64,000 nt of DNA, from contig NZ_CVPE01000004.1 in assembly GCF_001049895.1 (NCBI RefSeq), positions 186,001 to 250,000 of the forward strand, given 5' to 3'. The stretch is from Rubeoparvulum massiliense. Its GTDB lineage: Bacteria > Bacillota > Bacilli > Rubeoparvulales > Rubeoparvulaceae. The position numbers were made by a program, and so were the translations under genes. Position 1 is the stretch's first letter. Every line of letters begins with the position of its first letter. The notes beneath the pieces were generated by a model that was not told the DNA's origin, ran no database searches, and worked only from the letters and a program-made list of their open reading frames with translations. Shown piece by piece: positions 28,296 to 37,160 of this stretch.

Positions 28296-28544
28296 AAAAT
28301 CCTGCCTTCCTTTCGATGCTAGTTTAAGAAACGAACCTTCCATCGAAATTTACTTTCAGTATATCACTGTTTCAACAATGAGTTAAATTACTTATTTTGT
28401 GATGAATTGTGATTGTTTTGTGACCTTTTTGTACAATCATTTGAGACATTTAAAGGTTATTCTTTAATTGTGAAGTTGATAGGCGAATGTTCACTATAAA
28501 TAAAGTATTTCACCTCAATTTACTATTCGAAGGGAGGTAAACAT

Positions 28545-28754
28545 ATGGGTTTCGAAACATTCTTTCCATTCGGTGCTTTGTTTTGCCTTACACTTTTCTG
28601 CTTTATGGCGGTTCGAATCTTTGAAATTCGCTATCGCTATAAAGATTCCAATCAGAAAGACAGGGACATAACCATGATTCTTGAAAATCGGTTAGCCAAG
28701 GGAGAACTTAATGAAGCTGAGTATCAAAGGTTGAAAAAGCTTCTTACAAAATAA
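28545..28754 (+). CDS. small membrane protein with SHOCT domain
   Basis: A 69-residue protein with one N-terminal membrane helix (residues 5-24, FFPFGALFCLTLFCFMAVRIF), a short basic linker and a C-terminal SHOCT motif (LENRLAKGELNEAEYQRLKKLLTK). SHOCT domains are short oligomerisation modules often found on membrane-linked proteins. AAGGGAGG lies 6 nt before the ATG. It is divergent from the two-component genes, so it could be a target of that regulator, though this is only positional inference. Confidence 0.85.
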   Translation: MGFETFFPFGALFCLTLFCFMAVRIFEIRYRYKDSNQKDRDITMILENRLAKGELNEAEYQRLKKLLTK

Positions 28755-28835
28755 AAGAACGCTTCTTGTGGCAAGGGTTCAAATTAATTGCCAGAAGGTT
28801 TGATTAAAATTTTTAAAAATACGGAGGCCATATGT

Positions 28836-29846
28836 ATGAATGTTCAAATTGTGTTATTTGATGGATTTGATTTATTGGATGTAATTGCTCCTTATGAAGT
28901 ATTTATTGCAGCTGGAATGTACTCAAAAGAGGACATAATCGTTAAACTAGTTTCCGCTGAAGGAGAACGAATGGTGACAAGTGGGGTGAATCAATTACAA
29001 CTCCAAGCAAGCGGCAAAATTGATTTATCCTCTAAAGGAATCATTCTTGTTCCAGGGGCATCTGGTTCTGTTCATGATAATGGTCCAGATTCCATTCCAG
29101 TAAAATTAAAAAAAGCCGCTGAAACCGAGTTAAATAATCTACTACGAGAAGCAATGAAGAAAGCTGATATTTTACTTTCCACAGTTTGTGGCGGTTCTCT
29201 CATTTTAGCAATGGATGGTTTATTAGAAGGCCGCCATGCAGTAACGCATCATATGGGAATGGGTCTTTTGAGTGCTACTAACGCTATTCCAGTTAATGCC
29301 CGTATCGTAGATGATGGCGATCTTGTTACTGGCGGTGGCGTTACTTCAGGGCTTGATGTTGCGCTTTATTTAGTCGAGCGAGAGTTAGGTCCCCGTATAG
29401 CACATGCTGTGGAACAATTATTTGAGTACGAGCGCAGGGGTACAGTTTGGAAAGCTGAAGGAAATGTACCTAAAGAAAGCAAACATGAAAATCCAATGGA
29501 AACGACAAGTTCTAGCTCCTCTAATCAAACTGATACTGATAAGAACTTTAATTTCCAAGGAAAATGGGATACTACGATTTCCACTCCTATTGGCGATCTT
29601 TCCGTTTTATTAGATTTATATTCTGAAGATGGTCGTATAGTGGGAACTGTTAAGCAAGGAGATGATATTGCTACGCTGGACAACGCTGTACTGGAAGGGA
29701 ATCAATTAAAATGGTCCATGAAAGTGACGAAGCCTATGCGTCTTACATTAAAATTTATCGTTTCTGTAGATGGAAACAATATGTATGGTGAAGCAAAGGC
29801 TGGAATGCTTCCCTCATCCAAATTAATGGGATATCGTATTTCTTAA
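28836..29846 (+). CDS. DJ-1/PfpI-family protein with C-terminal beta-rich domain
   Basis: A 336-residue protein. Residues 1-195 form a DJ-1/PfpI (class I glutamine amidotransferase-like) domain with the nucleophile Cys in the elbow STVCGGSLILA near residue 128, followed by the isonitrile-hydratase-like VTHHMGMG segment. A Ser/Thr-rich linker (about 220-240) leads to a beta-rich domain of about 95 residues (GKWDTTISTPIGDLSVLLDL...) of a kind also found attached to other enzymes. The ATG at 28836 is chosen since GGAGG is 8 nt upstream. It seems to lead an operon with the next membrane genes. Substrate unknown. Confidence 0.85.
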   Translation: MNVQIVLFDGFDLLDVIAPYEVFIAAGMYSKEDIIVKLVSAEGERMVTSGVNQLQLQASGKIDLSSKGIILVPGASGSVHDNGPDSIPVKLKKAAETELNNLLREAMKKADILLSTVCGGSLILAMDGLLEGRHAVTHHMGMGLLSATNAIPVNARIVDDGDLVTGGGVTSGLDVALYLVERELGPRIAHAVEQLFEYERRGTVWKAEGNVPKESKHENPMETTSSSSSNQTDTDKNFNFQGKWDTTISTPIGDLSVLLDLYSEDGRIVGTVKQGDDIATLDNAVLEGNQLKWSMKVTKPMRLTLKFIVSVDGNNMYGEAKAGMLPSSKLMGYRIS

Positions 29847-29862
29847 GGATGGAGTTGTAGTT

Positions 29863-30297
29863 ATGTATTCATTTATTGTATTTGCTCATGTATTAGGTGC
29901 TTTATTGCTTGGTAGTTTTCTAGCTTTTCCATTTGCGTTTAAATCTCTTTTGTCACGATCAGGTAATGAATTGAAAATAGCTGTTAAAACATTAGTAGGC
30001 TTTACTCGCTTTGCCCATTATGCATTAATTTTTTTAATCATTACAGGAGGATGGATGGTAATGGGATATGCCACTTATCCTTCTTTGTTATGGGTGGTGC
30101 TATCATTAGTCCTGTTTATGCTGATTGGTGCCTTGATAGGTATGATACAAAATAACTTGAAACGAGTTATTTTTGCTGAGGATCCTGACAATGCGTTACA
30201 ACGAAATAAAGCCAAACTTAATACACTCGGTTGGTTTACATTTGTGCTTATTTTTACTGTTGTTTTTGTTATGACAAATCGCAGTTTATTTTCCTAA
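29863..30297 (+). CDS. four-helix membrane protein of unknown function
   Basis: A 144-residue protein with about four membrane helices (residues 2-26, 47-67, 72-95, 121-140). The early HVLGALLLGSF pattern with a membrane His resembles CopD/DUF2269-type proteins, but the match is too loose to name it. It lies 16 nt after the DJ-1 fusion gene with a GGAG site 8 nt before its ATG, and before a DUF2306 gene. A joint membrane role is likely but undefined. Confidence 0.75.
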   Translation: MYSFIVFAHVLGALLLGSFLAFPFAFKSLLSRSGNELKIAVKTLVGFTRFAHYALIFLIITGGWMVMGYATYPSLLWVVLSLVLFMLIGALIGMIQNNLKRVIFAEDPDNALQRNKAKLNTLGWFTFVLIFTVVFVMTNRSLFS

Positions 30298-30325
30298 ATA
30301 TTAGAGGAGAGGATAACGATAAAAA

Positions 30326-30940
30326 ATGAAAAAGAACATTTGGATCATTTTTTTAATCGTATCGTTCATGTGGGTCATGCATACATTTTCAAAAAACTTC
30401 ATGCTCGATCCCACTTTTCAGAACTTTCTTGCTAGAAAAGATGAAGTTCTAACCAACGAATCATTATGGATACTTATGATCAGATTACATATCATTTTTG
30501 CTATTATCTCACTAATCACTGGCCCCTTGGGTGTGATCAAGAAATTACGAATTAAATCTATCCAATTTCATCGTTGGAATGGTCGAGTCTATGTACTGTC
30601 TATTTTGTTAAACTTTATCCCTGGTGTTTACGTTTCTTTTTTTGCAACAGGAGGATGGTTGAGCACCATTGGATTTCTCGTTTTAAATACACTATGGTTT
30701 GGTACAACCATTCTAGGCTATATCAATATAAGAAGAAAAAACGTGATAAAACATAGTGCATGGATGTTAAGAAGCTTCGTTCTTACTTTTGCAAATATGT
30801 TCATCTACATCATTGTGGCCATTTCACACAATGCCTTGCAATTTTCGTATGGTACTTCATACACAATTGCTGTATGGTTATGCTGGGTGATTAGTTTATC
30901 CATTGCAGAAATCATGATACGAAAAAAAGTATTTATATAA
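30326..30940 (+). CDS. DUF2306-like membrane protein
   Basis: A 204-residue protein with about six membrane helices. The conserved-looking pieces are IQFHRWNGRVYVLSI, with a His-Arg pair near residue 83, and IKHSAWMLRSFVLTFANM near residue 150, both typical of the DUF2306 family. These paired His residues could bind heme or metal, which is inference. The AGGAGAGG site is rather far (about 13 nt) from the ATG. It closes the apparent operon that begins with the SHOCT or DJ-1 gene. Confidence 0.8.
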   Translation: MKKNIWIIFLIVSFMWVMHTFSKNFMLDPTFQNFLARKDEVLTNESLWILMIRLHIIFAIISLITGPLGVIKKLRIKSIQFHRWNGRVYVLSILLNFIPGVYVSFFATGGWLSTIGFLVLNTLWFGTTILGYINIRRKNVIKHSAWMLRSFVLTFANMFIYIIVAISHNALQFSYGTSYTIAVWLCWVISLSIAEIMIRKKVFI

Positions 30941-31398
30941 TTGGTTATTAATATTAATGTGGTATACGAAGAAATCTATGGTGCTGATTTTTCCACACCG
31001 ACTAAGGCAATGGAGGAGGGTTCTTTATAGCCCTCTTTCCACACTATTTTCCGAATAAGCATTATATATACCGCTAAAATATTTTAGGTCCATGATAACT
31101 TTTTCAACAGAAATTCAAAATAAAATTACGAAGTGCTTCTTCTTCTCCATACAGAAAAGTCCTTCTTCCATTCAAGTTTCTTCATTGGGTCGGCTTATTG
31201 CAAAAAATCGAAAAACAGCGAAATGGTACCAACCTGGAGGGCACTGAAATAGTCATCTTAGGAAAATCATTGCGAGAATGGAAACGACTTATCGTTTTCC
31301 ATTCTCGCTTTTTCATCTTAGAAGCCGTGGATTTCCGTTCCTGGCAGGCGCTTTTCTACGGGGCCTTCAGCTTGCTCGTGCTGTTCCCGTGGGAGTTG
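30941..31398. other. gene-free stretch with a remnant of another insertion sequence
   Basis: No intact gene. A strong hairpin (GCGAGAATGGAAA with its complement, followed by CTTTTT, 31,273-31,312) could act as a terminator or be an IS end. The last 80 bases continue, across IS21 copy 2, into the sequence before an IS1182-type transposase fragment at 33,559. Confidence 0.5.
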
Positions 31399-31434
31399 TG
31401 TAACCGTCAAGTAGTTTTGAACACTTTTTGCTAA

Positions 31435-32202
31435 TTAAGATTGAACACTATCTCTTTCAAAAATGGTTAATCGATGTTTAAGTCGGTAACTATCATCATC
31501 GAATTGAATCACTTCAACTCGATGTAACAAACGATCGAGGATGGCGGTCATGATCCCCTGGTCTCCGACCAGTTCACCCCAACCCTCTGGTCCCTTATTT
31601 GAGGTTAATATCAAGGAGCTTCGTTCATATAAATCATTGATGAGATGAAAGAATAGATTCGCTTCCCGTTGGTCCATGGCCATATACATTAAGTCGTCAA
31701 TGATGACCAAGTCCGATTCCTTGATTCTCTTGAGTTGAATCTGAGACTTCCGAAGATACTCCTGGGTTTTTAAGAGGTGAATTAGCTCACCCATTGTCAC
31801 GAAGGAGGCTTGGAATCCTTTCTGAATCGCTTCCAAGCCAAGACCAATGGCAATGTGTGTCTTCCCGACACCAGGGGGACCGAGTAGAATTAAATGATAC
31901 TGTTGCTCCAACCAGTGGAGTTCTTTTAATTGGTTGATCTGGCGCGTACTCAACGATCGTTGCTCATCGATGTGAAACTCATGTAATGTCTTATGGTACG
32001 GAAATTTCGCCCAATGAAGTCTCTTCTCGATATTCTTCTCTTCTCGGCGTTTTAATTCATAAGTCAAGAGCTCTTGTAAAAACTCAAGATAAGTCCAAGA
32101 AAATTGCTCAGCTTGGCGTAGTATTACAGGGAGTTCCTTCGCTGTTTCTACCATACGCAGATGACGAAATTGATCTTGTAATTGCTGAACTGTATCCCCC
32201 AT
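31435..32202 (-). CDS. istB: IS21-family helper ATPase IstB
   Basis: A 255-residue AAA+ helper that promotes the joining step of IS21 transposition together with IstA. Walker A reads LLGPPGVGKTH near residue 110, Walker B reads SDLVIIDDLMY, and sensor-1-like ILTSNKGPEGW follows, matching full-length family members. TAGGAGG lies 9 nt before the ATG and overlaps the natural end of istA. It looks intact, but its transposase partner is broken. Confidence 0.93.
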   Translation of the reverse strand: MGDTVQQLQDQFRHLRMVETAKELPVILRQAEQFSWTYLEFLQELLTYELKRREEKNIEKRLHWAKFPYHKTLHEFHIDEQRSLSTRQINQLKELHWLEQQYHLILLGPPGVGKTHIAIGLGLEAIQKGFQASFVTMGELIHLLKTQEYLRKSQIQLKRIKESDLVIIDDLMYMAMDQREANLFFHLINDLYERSSLILTSNKGPEGWGELVGDQGIMTAILDRLLHRVEVIQFDDDSYRLKHRLTIFERDSVQS

Positions 32203-32204
32203 GA

Positions 32205-33322
32205 TTAAACACCTCCTAGGATTTCAAGATAGGTATCCACTTGTCTCGTCGCGACAGCTGTCTTCAATGCGGATTGATTCAATGTATCCGAAAGCACCGT
32301 AGGTGCTTGTACATCCTCAGAAGATTGAAGGCGAGTAAGATGTTGGGCAACATCACGTAGGTCATTGGTACTCCAAAGTTGCTCTCGAAAGAGAGCAGGG
32401 TAGAGACGGGTTGTAAGTGTTGCTTTTCCACGGCGTGCACTTCGACCGATCTCTTTTTTGTAGTATGATGCACATGATCATTCCCAGTTCTCACTAGCCA
32501 CGCAAGACATTTTTCATTCCATGCATCGAGGTTGGGGAATACACGCTGTCTTGCAAAGTTTCGTTTGACATATTTCACGACATTTTCTACTTTGCCTTTA
32601 CTTTCTGGATCCCCCTTTCGACACAGATAGATATGAAAGTCTCGATCCTGTTTATAGGCTTGAAAATCCCCGGTTAAAATAATATCTCCCGCATTTTCAC
32701 TCACTGTAATGAGATGATCCTGGTCGTAGACCATCTCTTTCGGTATTCCACCAAAATATTGGAATGCATTCTCATGACAACGAATCGTATCCTTTGTTGT
32801 AAAAGGGCGGTCAAGCCATTCTACATACTTATAGCGGGAATGCGATAATACAAAGGTAATAAAGTATCATTTCATCTCTTTATTCTCGATGTTTTTGACG
32901 GTAATTTCACCCCAATCGACTTGGGCTTAGTGCCCCATGGGAAGCTCATCTGTTGCACTGTACATACGAGGAAGTTCTTCCTTGGAAAGATGATAGAGAT
33001 CCCTTAAATCCCTGACATAGGAGCGCACAGTACTGCTCCCTACTTGAATCGTTGGATATTGCTCTCGAAGCCAATCTTCGATTTGGGCCGCAGATAGATC
33101 AGGATTTTACCTTAACCAATAGACAATGTGATCTTGGTATCGATCAAGCTTCCTGCGCCTTCTCCCTAATGAAACAACCCAGTCTGTCGCCTCTTCGAAC
33201 GACATACCCAAGAACTTATACACTGTGTTTCGAGAAATTTCTAACTTCCTTGCAATGGCAGCGATTTTAAATCCTTGTTCTTTTAATTGATGAATTTGAA
33301 TGTACAAACGCAACTTTTCCAC
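32205..33322 (-). pseudogene. istA: istA transposase pseudogene of IS21 copy 2
   Basis: The N-terminus (MEKLRLYIQIHQLKEQGFKIAAIARKLEISRNTVYKFLG) is a clean helix-turn-helix. Downstream the frame is broken several times: a stop stands where the conserved GHQAQVDWGE would have its Gln, another after ENKEMK, and further frameshifts occur. The catalytic DDE pieces VLSHSRYKYVEWLDRPF and ESKGKVENVVKYVKRNF are readable between them, and the natural C-terminus (TRQVDTYLEILGGV) ends at 32,205. Confidence 0.9.
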
Positions 33323-33445
33323 CTTCCGGTCCTCCAGCTAAATAATGTAATGCTATTATTCTAACTTAGCTGAAGTATTTTTTGGGAAAAGTGTTTATTT
33401 CTACTTGGCGGAATCTGTTGATTATAGTCTAGCGGTTACAAGTTG

Positions 33446-33741
33446 CTGCCTTCCACTCCAATCCACTATTGTCTAATCCCCACTAACGTTCTTTCTCGAT
33501 TAAAAAAAAGACTCTTGTCCTGTATACTCAAATTAAGAAAATGTAGGTGGTGCGCCCAATGATTTCAAACCAAGAGACCCTTAATCTAAGTCCATACTTG
33601 GCGATATACGATATCGTCGTCCCAAAAGATAATATGCTTCGGCAAATAAATGAATTTGTTGATTTTTCTTTCATCCTTGAGAAGCTCAAAGCAAAATACT
33701 GTTTGGATAACGACCAGAAATCAATCCCGCCCGGTCGTTGA
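33446..33741 (+). pseudogene. 5' fragment of an IS1182-family transposase
   Basis: From the ATG at 33559 a 60-residue frame (MISNQETLNLSPYLAIYD, then VPKDNMLRQINEFVDFSFI and KYCLDN) matches the N-terminus of IS1182-type transposases, which are usually about 450-500 residues. It then stops. The upstream 110 bases belong to the same remnant, continuing across the IS21 copy 2 insertion from 31,398. Truncated and non-functional. Confidence 0.8.
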
Positions 33742-33813
33742 AGAAACTTATTATTTGACTTTAAAATCAGAATGGATATTATAGAGTTATTAAGTCTTTA
33801 ATGAGGTGGTAAT

Positions 33814-34218
33814 ATGAGATTAACAAAAGCAACGAACTATGCTCTCCACACCATGCTTTTTTTAGCTGTTAATCCATCCGATGAGCATATAGGTGTGGCA
33901 AAATTGGCTGAGCGCCAAAAGGTTTCAACGACATATTTATCTAAAATACTAACAAAGTTAGTAAAGTCGGGTATGATTGAATCTGTCTCAGGTGCAAATG
34001 GCGGCTATAAATTAAAACCGGGTGGGGAAGGAGTTTCATTACTCGAAGTTATAAAAGCTATTGAAGGTTTGACGCCTATGTTTGATTATTGTCTCAACCA
34101 CAATCCTGATTGCTTAATTCAGAAAGCGATTGAATCAGCTGAGGAAAAGCTTTTGGATGAATTGAATCAAACACGTATAGTTGACTTGGCTAACAAAATG
34201 AATAAGACATCTATATAA
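33814..34218 (+). CDS. Rrf2-family transcriptional regulator
   Basis: A 134-residue winged-helix regulator. It opens with MRLTKATNYALHTMLFLA and has the Rrf2 recognition region VSTTYLSKILTKLVKSGMIESVSGANGGYKL. Only two Cys are present (CLNHNPDC, near residues 90-98) rather than the three that bind Fe-S in IscR or NsrR, so cluster binding is doubtful; thiol or ligand sensing is possible. GAGGTGG is 5 nt before the ATG. It stands 72 nt before a thioredoxin-reductase-like gene that it probably controls. Confidence 0.93.
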   Translation: MRLTKATNYALHTMLFLAVNPSDEHIGVAKLAERQKVSTTYLSKILTKLVKSGMIESVSGANGGYKLKPGGEGVSLLEVIKAIEGLTPMFDYCLNHNPDCLIQKAIESAEEKLLDELNQTRIVDLANKMNKTSI

Positions 34219-34290
34219 ATCATGATGTCTTTTACTCGAATTATAGACATTAAAACTCTATTATATATACTAAAGATACGGAGGAAAATA

Positions 34291-35199
34291 ATGATGGAGA
34301 AATCTGATTGTATTGTAATTGGTGCTGGACCTGCCGGATTAAGTGCAACCTTAACTTTAGGAAGAGCGCGAAGAAAGGTTACTATATTTGATAATGGAAC
34401 AAATCGAAATCGTGTAACTCAGGAGTCACATGGTTTTTTAACAAGAGAGGGAATTAAACCTCAAGAATTCAAAAATATTGCAATGAAAGAATTAAAATCT
34501 TATCCTTCTGTTTCAATTTCGAATGAAACAGTTATTGAGGTAAATAAAGATGATCAAAATGATTTATTTTTAATCAAGTCATCAACTAATAAAACTTATA
34601 TAACAGAAAAAATACTGTTAGCTACGGGTATTCAAGAAGAATTTCCCTTAACACAGATTAGACAATACTACGGTAAAAGTTTATTCAGCTGTCCTTATTG
34701 TGATGGTTGGGAGCTTAGAGACAAGCCTTTAGCTATAATTGCAGAAAATGATGAACACATTATTCATATGACTAAATTGGTTTTTAATTGGTCAAAAGAT
34801 TTAATCGTTTTTACTAATGGTCATCAACTATTCAACAAAGTACTAAATGAATTTGAAAGTAAAAAGATTAAGGTTTATACAGATGTTATTGAAGACTTAC
34901 ATGGAGATAATGGTAACTTAGAAAGTATTGAATTGGAATCAGGTGATAACATTCTAAGAAGTGGTGGCTTCGTAGTTCCAAGTTTTTATCGTCCAAATAA
35001 ATTTGCTGAACAATTAAATTGTCAATTTGATAAAAACGGAGGAATTATCACAGACGGTGCTGGACGAACAACAGCAAATGGGATATATATTGCGGGAGAA
35101 ACCGAAAAGGCAGAGTCCTCTTCTTTGATAATTGCTTCAGCCGACGGCAACAAGGCTGCTTCAAGTATAAACATGGATATAACATTAGATAGATTTTAA
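34291..35199 (+). CDS. thioredoxin reductase-like FAD/NAD(P)-dependent disulfide oxidoreductase
   Basis: A 302-residue flavoprotein with the FAD motif VIGAGPAGLSATL at residues 9-21, the redox pair CPYC at residues 134-137 (SLFSCPYCDGWE), and the C-terminal FAD motif TTANGIYIAGE near residue 270. The usual NADPH-binding GxGxxA is poorly conserved (LAIIAENDEHI), so the electron donor is uncertain. The ATG at 34291 is chosen because GGAGG lies 6 nt upstream. Genes of this type often follow an Rrf2 regulator. Probable role: thiol-based detoxification or redox control. Confidence 0.88.
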   Translation: MMEKSDCIVIGAGPAGLSATLTLGRARRKVTIFDNGTNRNRVTQESHGFLTREGIKPQEFKNIAMKELKSYPSVSISNETVIEVNKDDQNDLFLIKSSTNKTYITEKILLATGIQEEFPLTQIRQYYGKSLFSCPYCDGWELRDKPLAIIAENDEHIIHMTKLVFNWSKDLIVFTNGHQLFNKVLNEFESKKIKVYTDVIEDLHGDNGNLESIELESGDNILRSGGFVVPSFYRPNKFAEQLNCQFDKNGGIITDGAGRTTANGIYIAGETEKAESSSLIIASADGNKAASSINMDITLDRF

Positions 35200-35432
35200 T
35201 ATGTAAGCTGATGGGCGATTACAATTATCAAGTATAACCAATCTATTTAAATCCTTTTTGGAGCTAGTATAGATGTATGGACACAAGTTAGTTAAGTCTC
35301 TATCCTAACAGTAATTTTGAAGTAGCTAACAAATTATATGGAATCATCTCCTTTAAGGAGATGATTCCTCACCAAAAAATCAATTCACTGTAGACTATTT
35401 AAGAAAACAAAAACAAAAAGTGCAATAAAAAA
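35200..35432. other. right end of the guaA island, non-coding
   Basis: AT-rich. It holds a perfect inverted repeat (GGAATCATCTCC / GGAGATGATTCC, 35,340-35,368) and the second 16-bp arm repeat AAAAAGTGCAATAAAA at 35,415-35,430. No gene seen. Confidence 0.5.
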
Positions 35433-35480
35433 TTAAAAAGAGCCAAAAACCCTTGATACACAAAGGTTTCTAGCTCTCCT
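35433..35480 (-). terminator. guaA terminator
   Basis: On the minus strand GAGC...AAACC pairs with GGGTTT...GCTC, followed by TTTTTAATTTTTT, right after the guaA stop codon. Confidence 0.8.
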
Positions 35481-35484
35481 ACAA

Positions 35485-37023
35485 CTACTCCCACTCAATG
35501 GTAGCTGGTGGCTTTGAAGTCACATCATAAACAACACGATTGACATGGGGAACTTCATTCACGATTCGATTGGAGATGATTTCTAGGACATCGTAGGGAA
35601 TCCGAGCCCAATCGGCAGTCATCCCATCGATGGAGGTGACAGCGCGAATACCTACAGTATAGTCATAAGTACGCATATCACCCATGACACCAACGCTCTG
35701 AATATTGGTGAGGATGGTGAAATACTGCCAGATTTCGCGATTCAAGCCAGCTTTGGCAATCTCCTCACGCAGGATGGCATCCGATTCGCGAACGATGGAG
35801 AGTTTCGCTTCTGTCACATCGCCGATCACGCGGATGGCTAAACCTGGTCCAGGGAAAGGTTGACGCCAAACAATCTCCCCTGGTAAGCCCAATTGAAGTC
35901 CCAATTCCCGTACCTCATCTTTGAATAGGGTTTTGAGCGGTTCAATCAATTCAAACTCCATATCCTCAGGGAGTCCACCTACATTATGATGGGACTTGAT
36001 GGTTTGGGCGGTCTTTGTACCGCTCTCGATGATATCTGTATACAATGTGCCTTGGGCTAGGAAGTCCATATCCTGTAATTGAGAGGCTTCTTCTTCGAAA
36101 ACACGGATAAACAGGTTCCCGATGGTCTTCCGTTTCTTCTCTGGGTCAGATACGCCTGCAAGGGCAGCTAGGAAGCGTTGCGATGCATCGATCTTCCGAA
36201 GATTCATTTGGAACTGCTCGCCAAAGGTCTTCATTACACTCTCAGCTTCCCCTTTGCGTAACAATCCATGATCAACGAACATACAGGTCAACTGATCACC
36301 GATAGCACGATGGATCAGCGCAGCCACCACGGAAGAATCCACACCACCGCTCAGTGCACAGAGTACCTTCTTCTCTCCCACTTGTACACGGATCGCTGCA
36401 ATGGCTTCATCAATAAAATGCTCCATGGTCCAATTGCCTTCACATTGACAAACCTCATAAAGGAAATTGTGAAGCATCTGATTGCCATGCACCGTATGCC
36501 GCACCTCAGGATGGAATTGAACGGCATAGAGCCCCCGCTCACGATGACTCATGGCAGCGATGTTACAAGCTGGGCTCGTGGCAATCACATCAAACCCTTC
36601 TGGACATGCTGTCACATGATCGCTATGGCTCATCCACACCGTTTCATGCTCGTCCCATTGTTGGAAGAGTGGTGATGTGGTCTTTACTTTGACCTCTGCT
36701 TTGCCATACTCCCTCTTCTCTGCAGGCTCTACCTTACCTTGAAGCTGATGAGACATCAATTGCATCCCGTAGCAAATACCCAGAATTGGAATCCCTAATT
36801 CGTAGATGGCTGGATCACAGTGTGGTGCATCCTCACCATAGACGCTGGCAGGACCTCCTGAAAAGATAATCCCTTTCGGCTGTAATGCCTTGATCCTCTC
36901 TACTGAGATATCATACGGAAGTAGTTCACTGTAGACACCCATTTCCCGAATACGTCGAGCAATTAATTGATTATACTGGCCACCGAAATCTAGTACGATA
37001 ACATTTTCCCGATTGGCTTCCAC
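35485..37023 (-). CDS. guaA: GMP synthase (glutamine-hydrolysing) GuaA
   Basis: GuaA aminates XMP to GMP. The 512-residue protein has an N-terminal class I glutamine amidotransferase domain (catalytic Cys in GICYGMQLM near residue 83, His in FHPEVRHT near 170), the PP-loop ATP site [10 protein letters not shown] near residue 227, and the C-terminal dimerisation domain with [13 protein letters not shown]. The GTG at 37023 has AAGGGGGAG 6 nt upstream. The last codons (GAGTGGGAG then TAG) contain the 11-bp sequence repeated at 23,991. In B. subtilis yebA precedes and pbuG follows, so the 11.5-kb stretch downstream is an insertion. Confidence 0.98.
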   Translation of the reverse strand: MEANRENVIVLDFGGQYNQLIARRIREMGVYSELLPYDISVERIKALQPKGIIFSGGPASVYGEDAPHCDPAIYELGIPILGICYGMQLMSHQLQGKVEPAEKREYGKAEVKVKTTSPLFQQWDEHETVWMSHSDHVTACPEGFDVIATSPACNIAAMSHRERGLYAVQFHPEVRHTVHGNQMLHNFLYEVCQCEGNWTMEHFIDEAIAAIRVQVGEKKVLCALSGGVDSSVVAALIHRAIGDQLTCMFVDHGLLRKGEAESVMKTFGEQFQMNLRKIDASQRFLAALAGVSDPEKKRKTIGNLFIRVFEEEASQLQDMDFLAQGTLYTDIIESGTKTAQTIKSHHNVGGLPEDMEFELIEPLKTLFKDEVRELGLQLGLPGEIVWRQPFPGPGLAIRVIGDVTEAKLSIVRESDAILREEIAKAGLNREIWQYFTILTNIQSVGVMGDMRTYDYTVGIRAVTSIDGMTADWARIPYDVLEIISNRIVNEVPHVNRVVYDVTSKPPATIEWE

Positions 37024-37063
37024 TCATGGCTCCCCCTTCGTTGTTGTGTAATGGCTAACATAT

Positions 37064-37107
37064 GAAAAAGGAGGTTCGCCTTTCCAAACAGACGGTTTGA
37101 ACCTCCC
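37064..37107 (-). terminator. terminator hairpin in the guaA leader
   Basis: On the minus strand GGGAGGTTC with loop and complement GAACCTCC is followed by TTTTTC, 40 nt before the guaA start and downstream of a promoter at 37,131-37,160. It may end the yebA transcript or attenuate guaA. Confidence 0.8.
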
Positions 37108-37130
37108 ACAACACGATTTTTAATGAAGTA

Positions 37131-37160
37131 ATTGTAGCAAATAGAGAGAGCGCAGGTCAA
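37131..37160 (-). promoter_or_regulatory. putative guaA promoter
   Basis: Minus-strand -35 TTGACC (37155-37160) and -10 TACAAT (37131-37136) with an 18-nt spacer, overlapping the end of yebA. Transcription would start near 37,124 and run into the terminator hairpin at 37,107-37,064. Confidence 0.6.

Larger units (their letters stand above)
31399..33440 (-). mobile_element. IS21-family insertion sequence (copy 2), istA inactivated
   Basis: A 2,042-bp element with ends TGTAACCG/CGGTTACA and a 5-bp target duplication AGTTG (31,394-31,398 and 33,441-33,445). Subterminal inverted blocks (CAAGTAG then AACACTTTT) lie near both ends, the usual IS21 multi-repeat ends. istB is intact; istA has stop codons and frameshifts. 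It is clearly different from copy 1 in sequence. It interrupts an older IS remnant. Confidence 0.9.

Noticed and set aside
31198-31434. A 78-codon plus-strand frame before IS21 copy 2
   Set aside because: It runs through a hairpin and into the IS21 left end, so it is a chance frame.
24534-33440. The two IS21 elements as one composite transposon carrying the two-component genes
   Set aside because: The elements differ in sequence and ends, and each has its own different target duplication, so they inserted independently.
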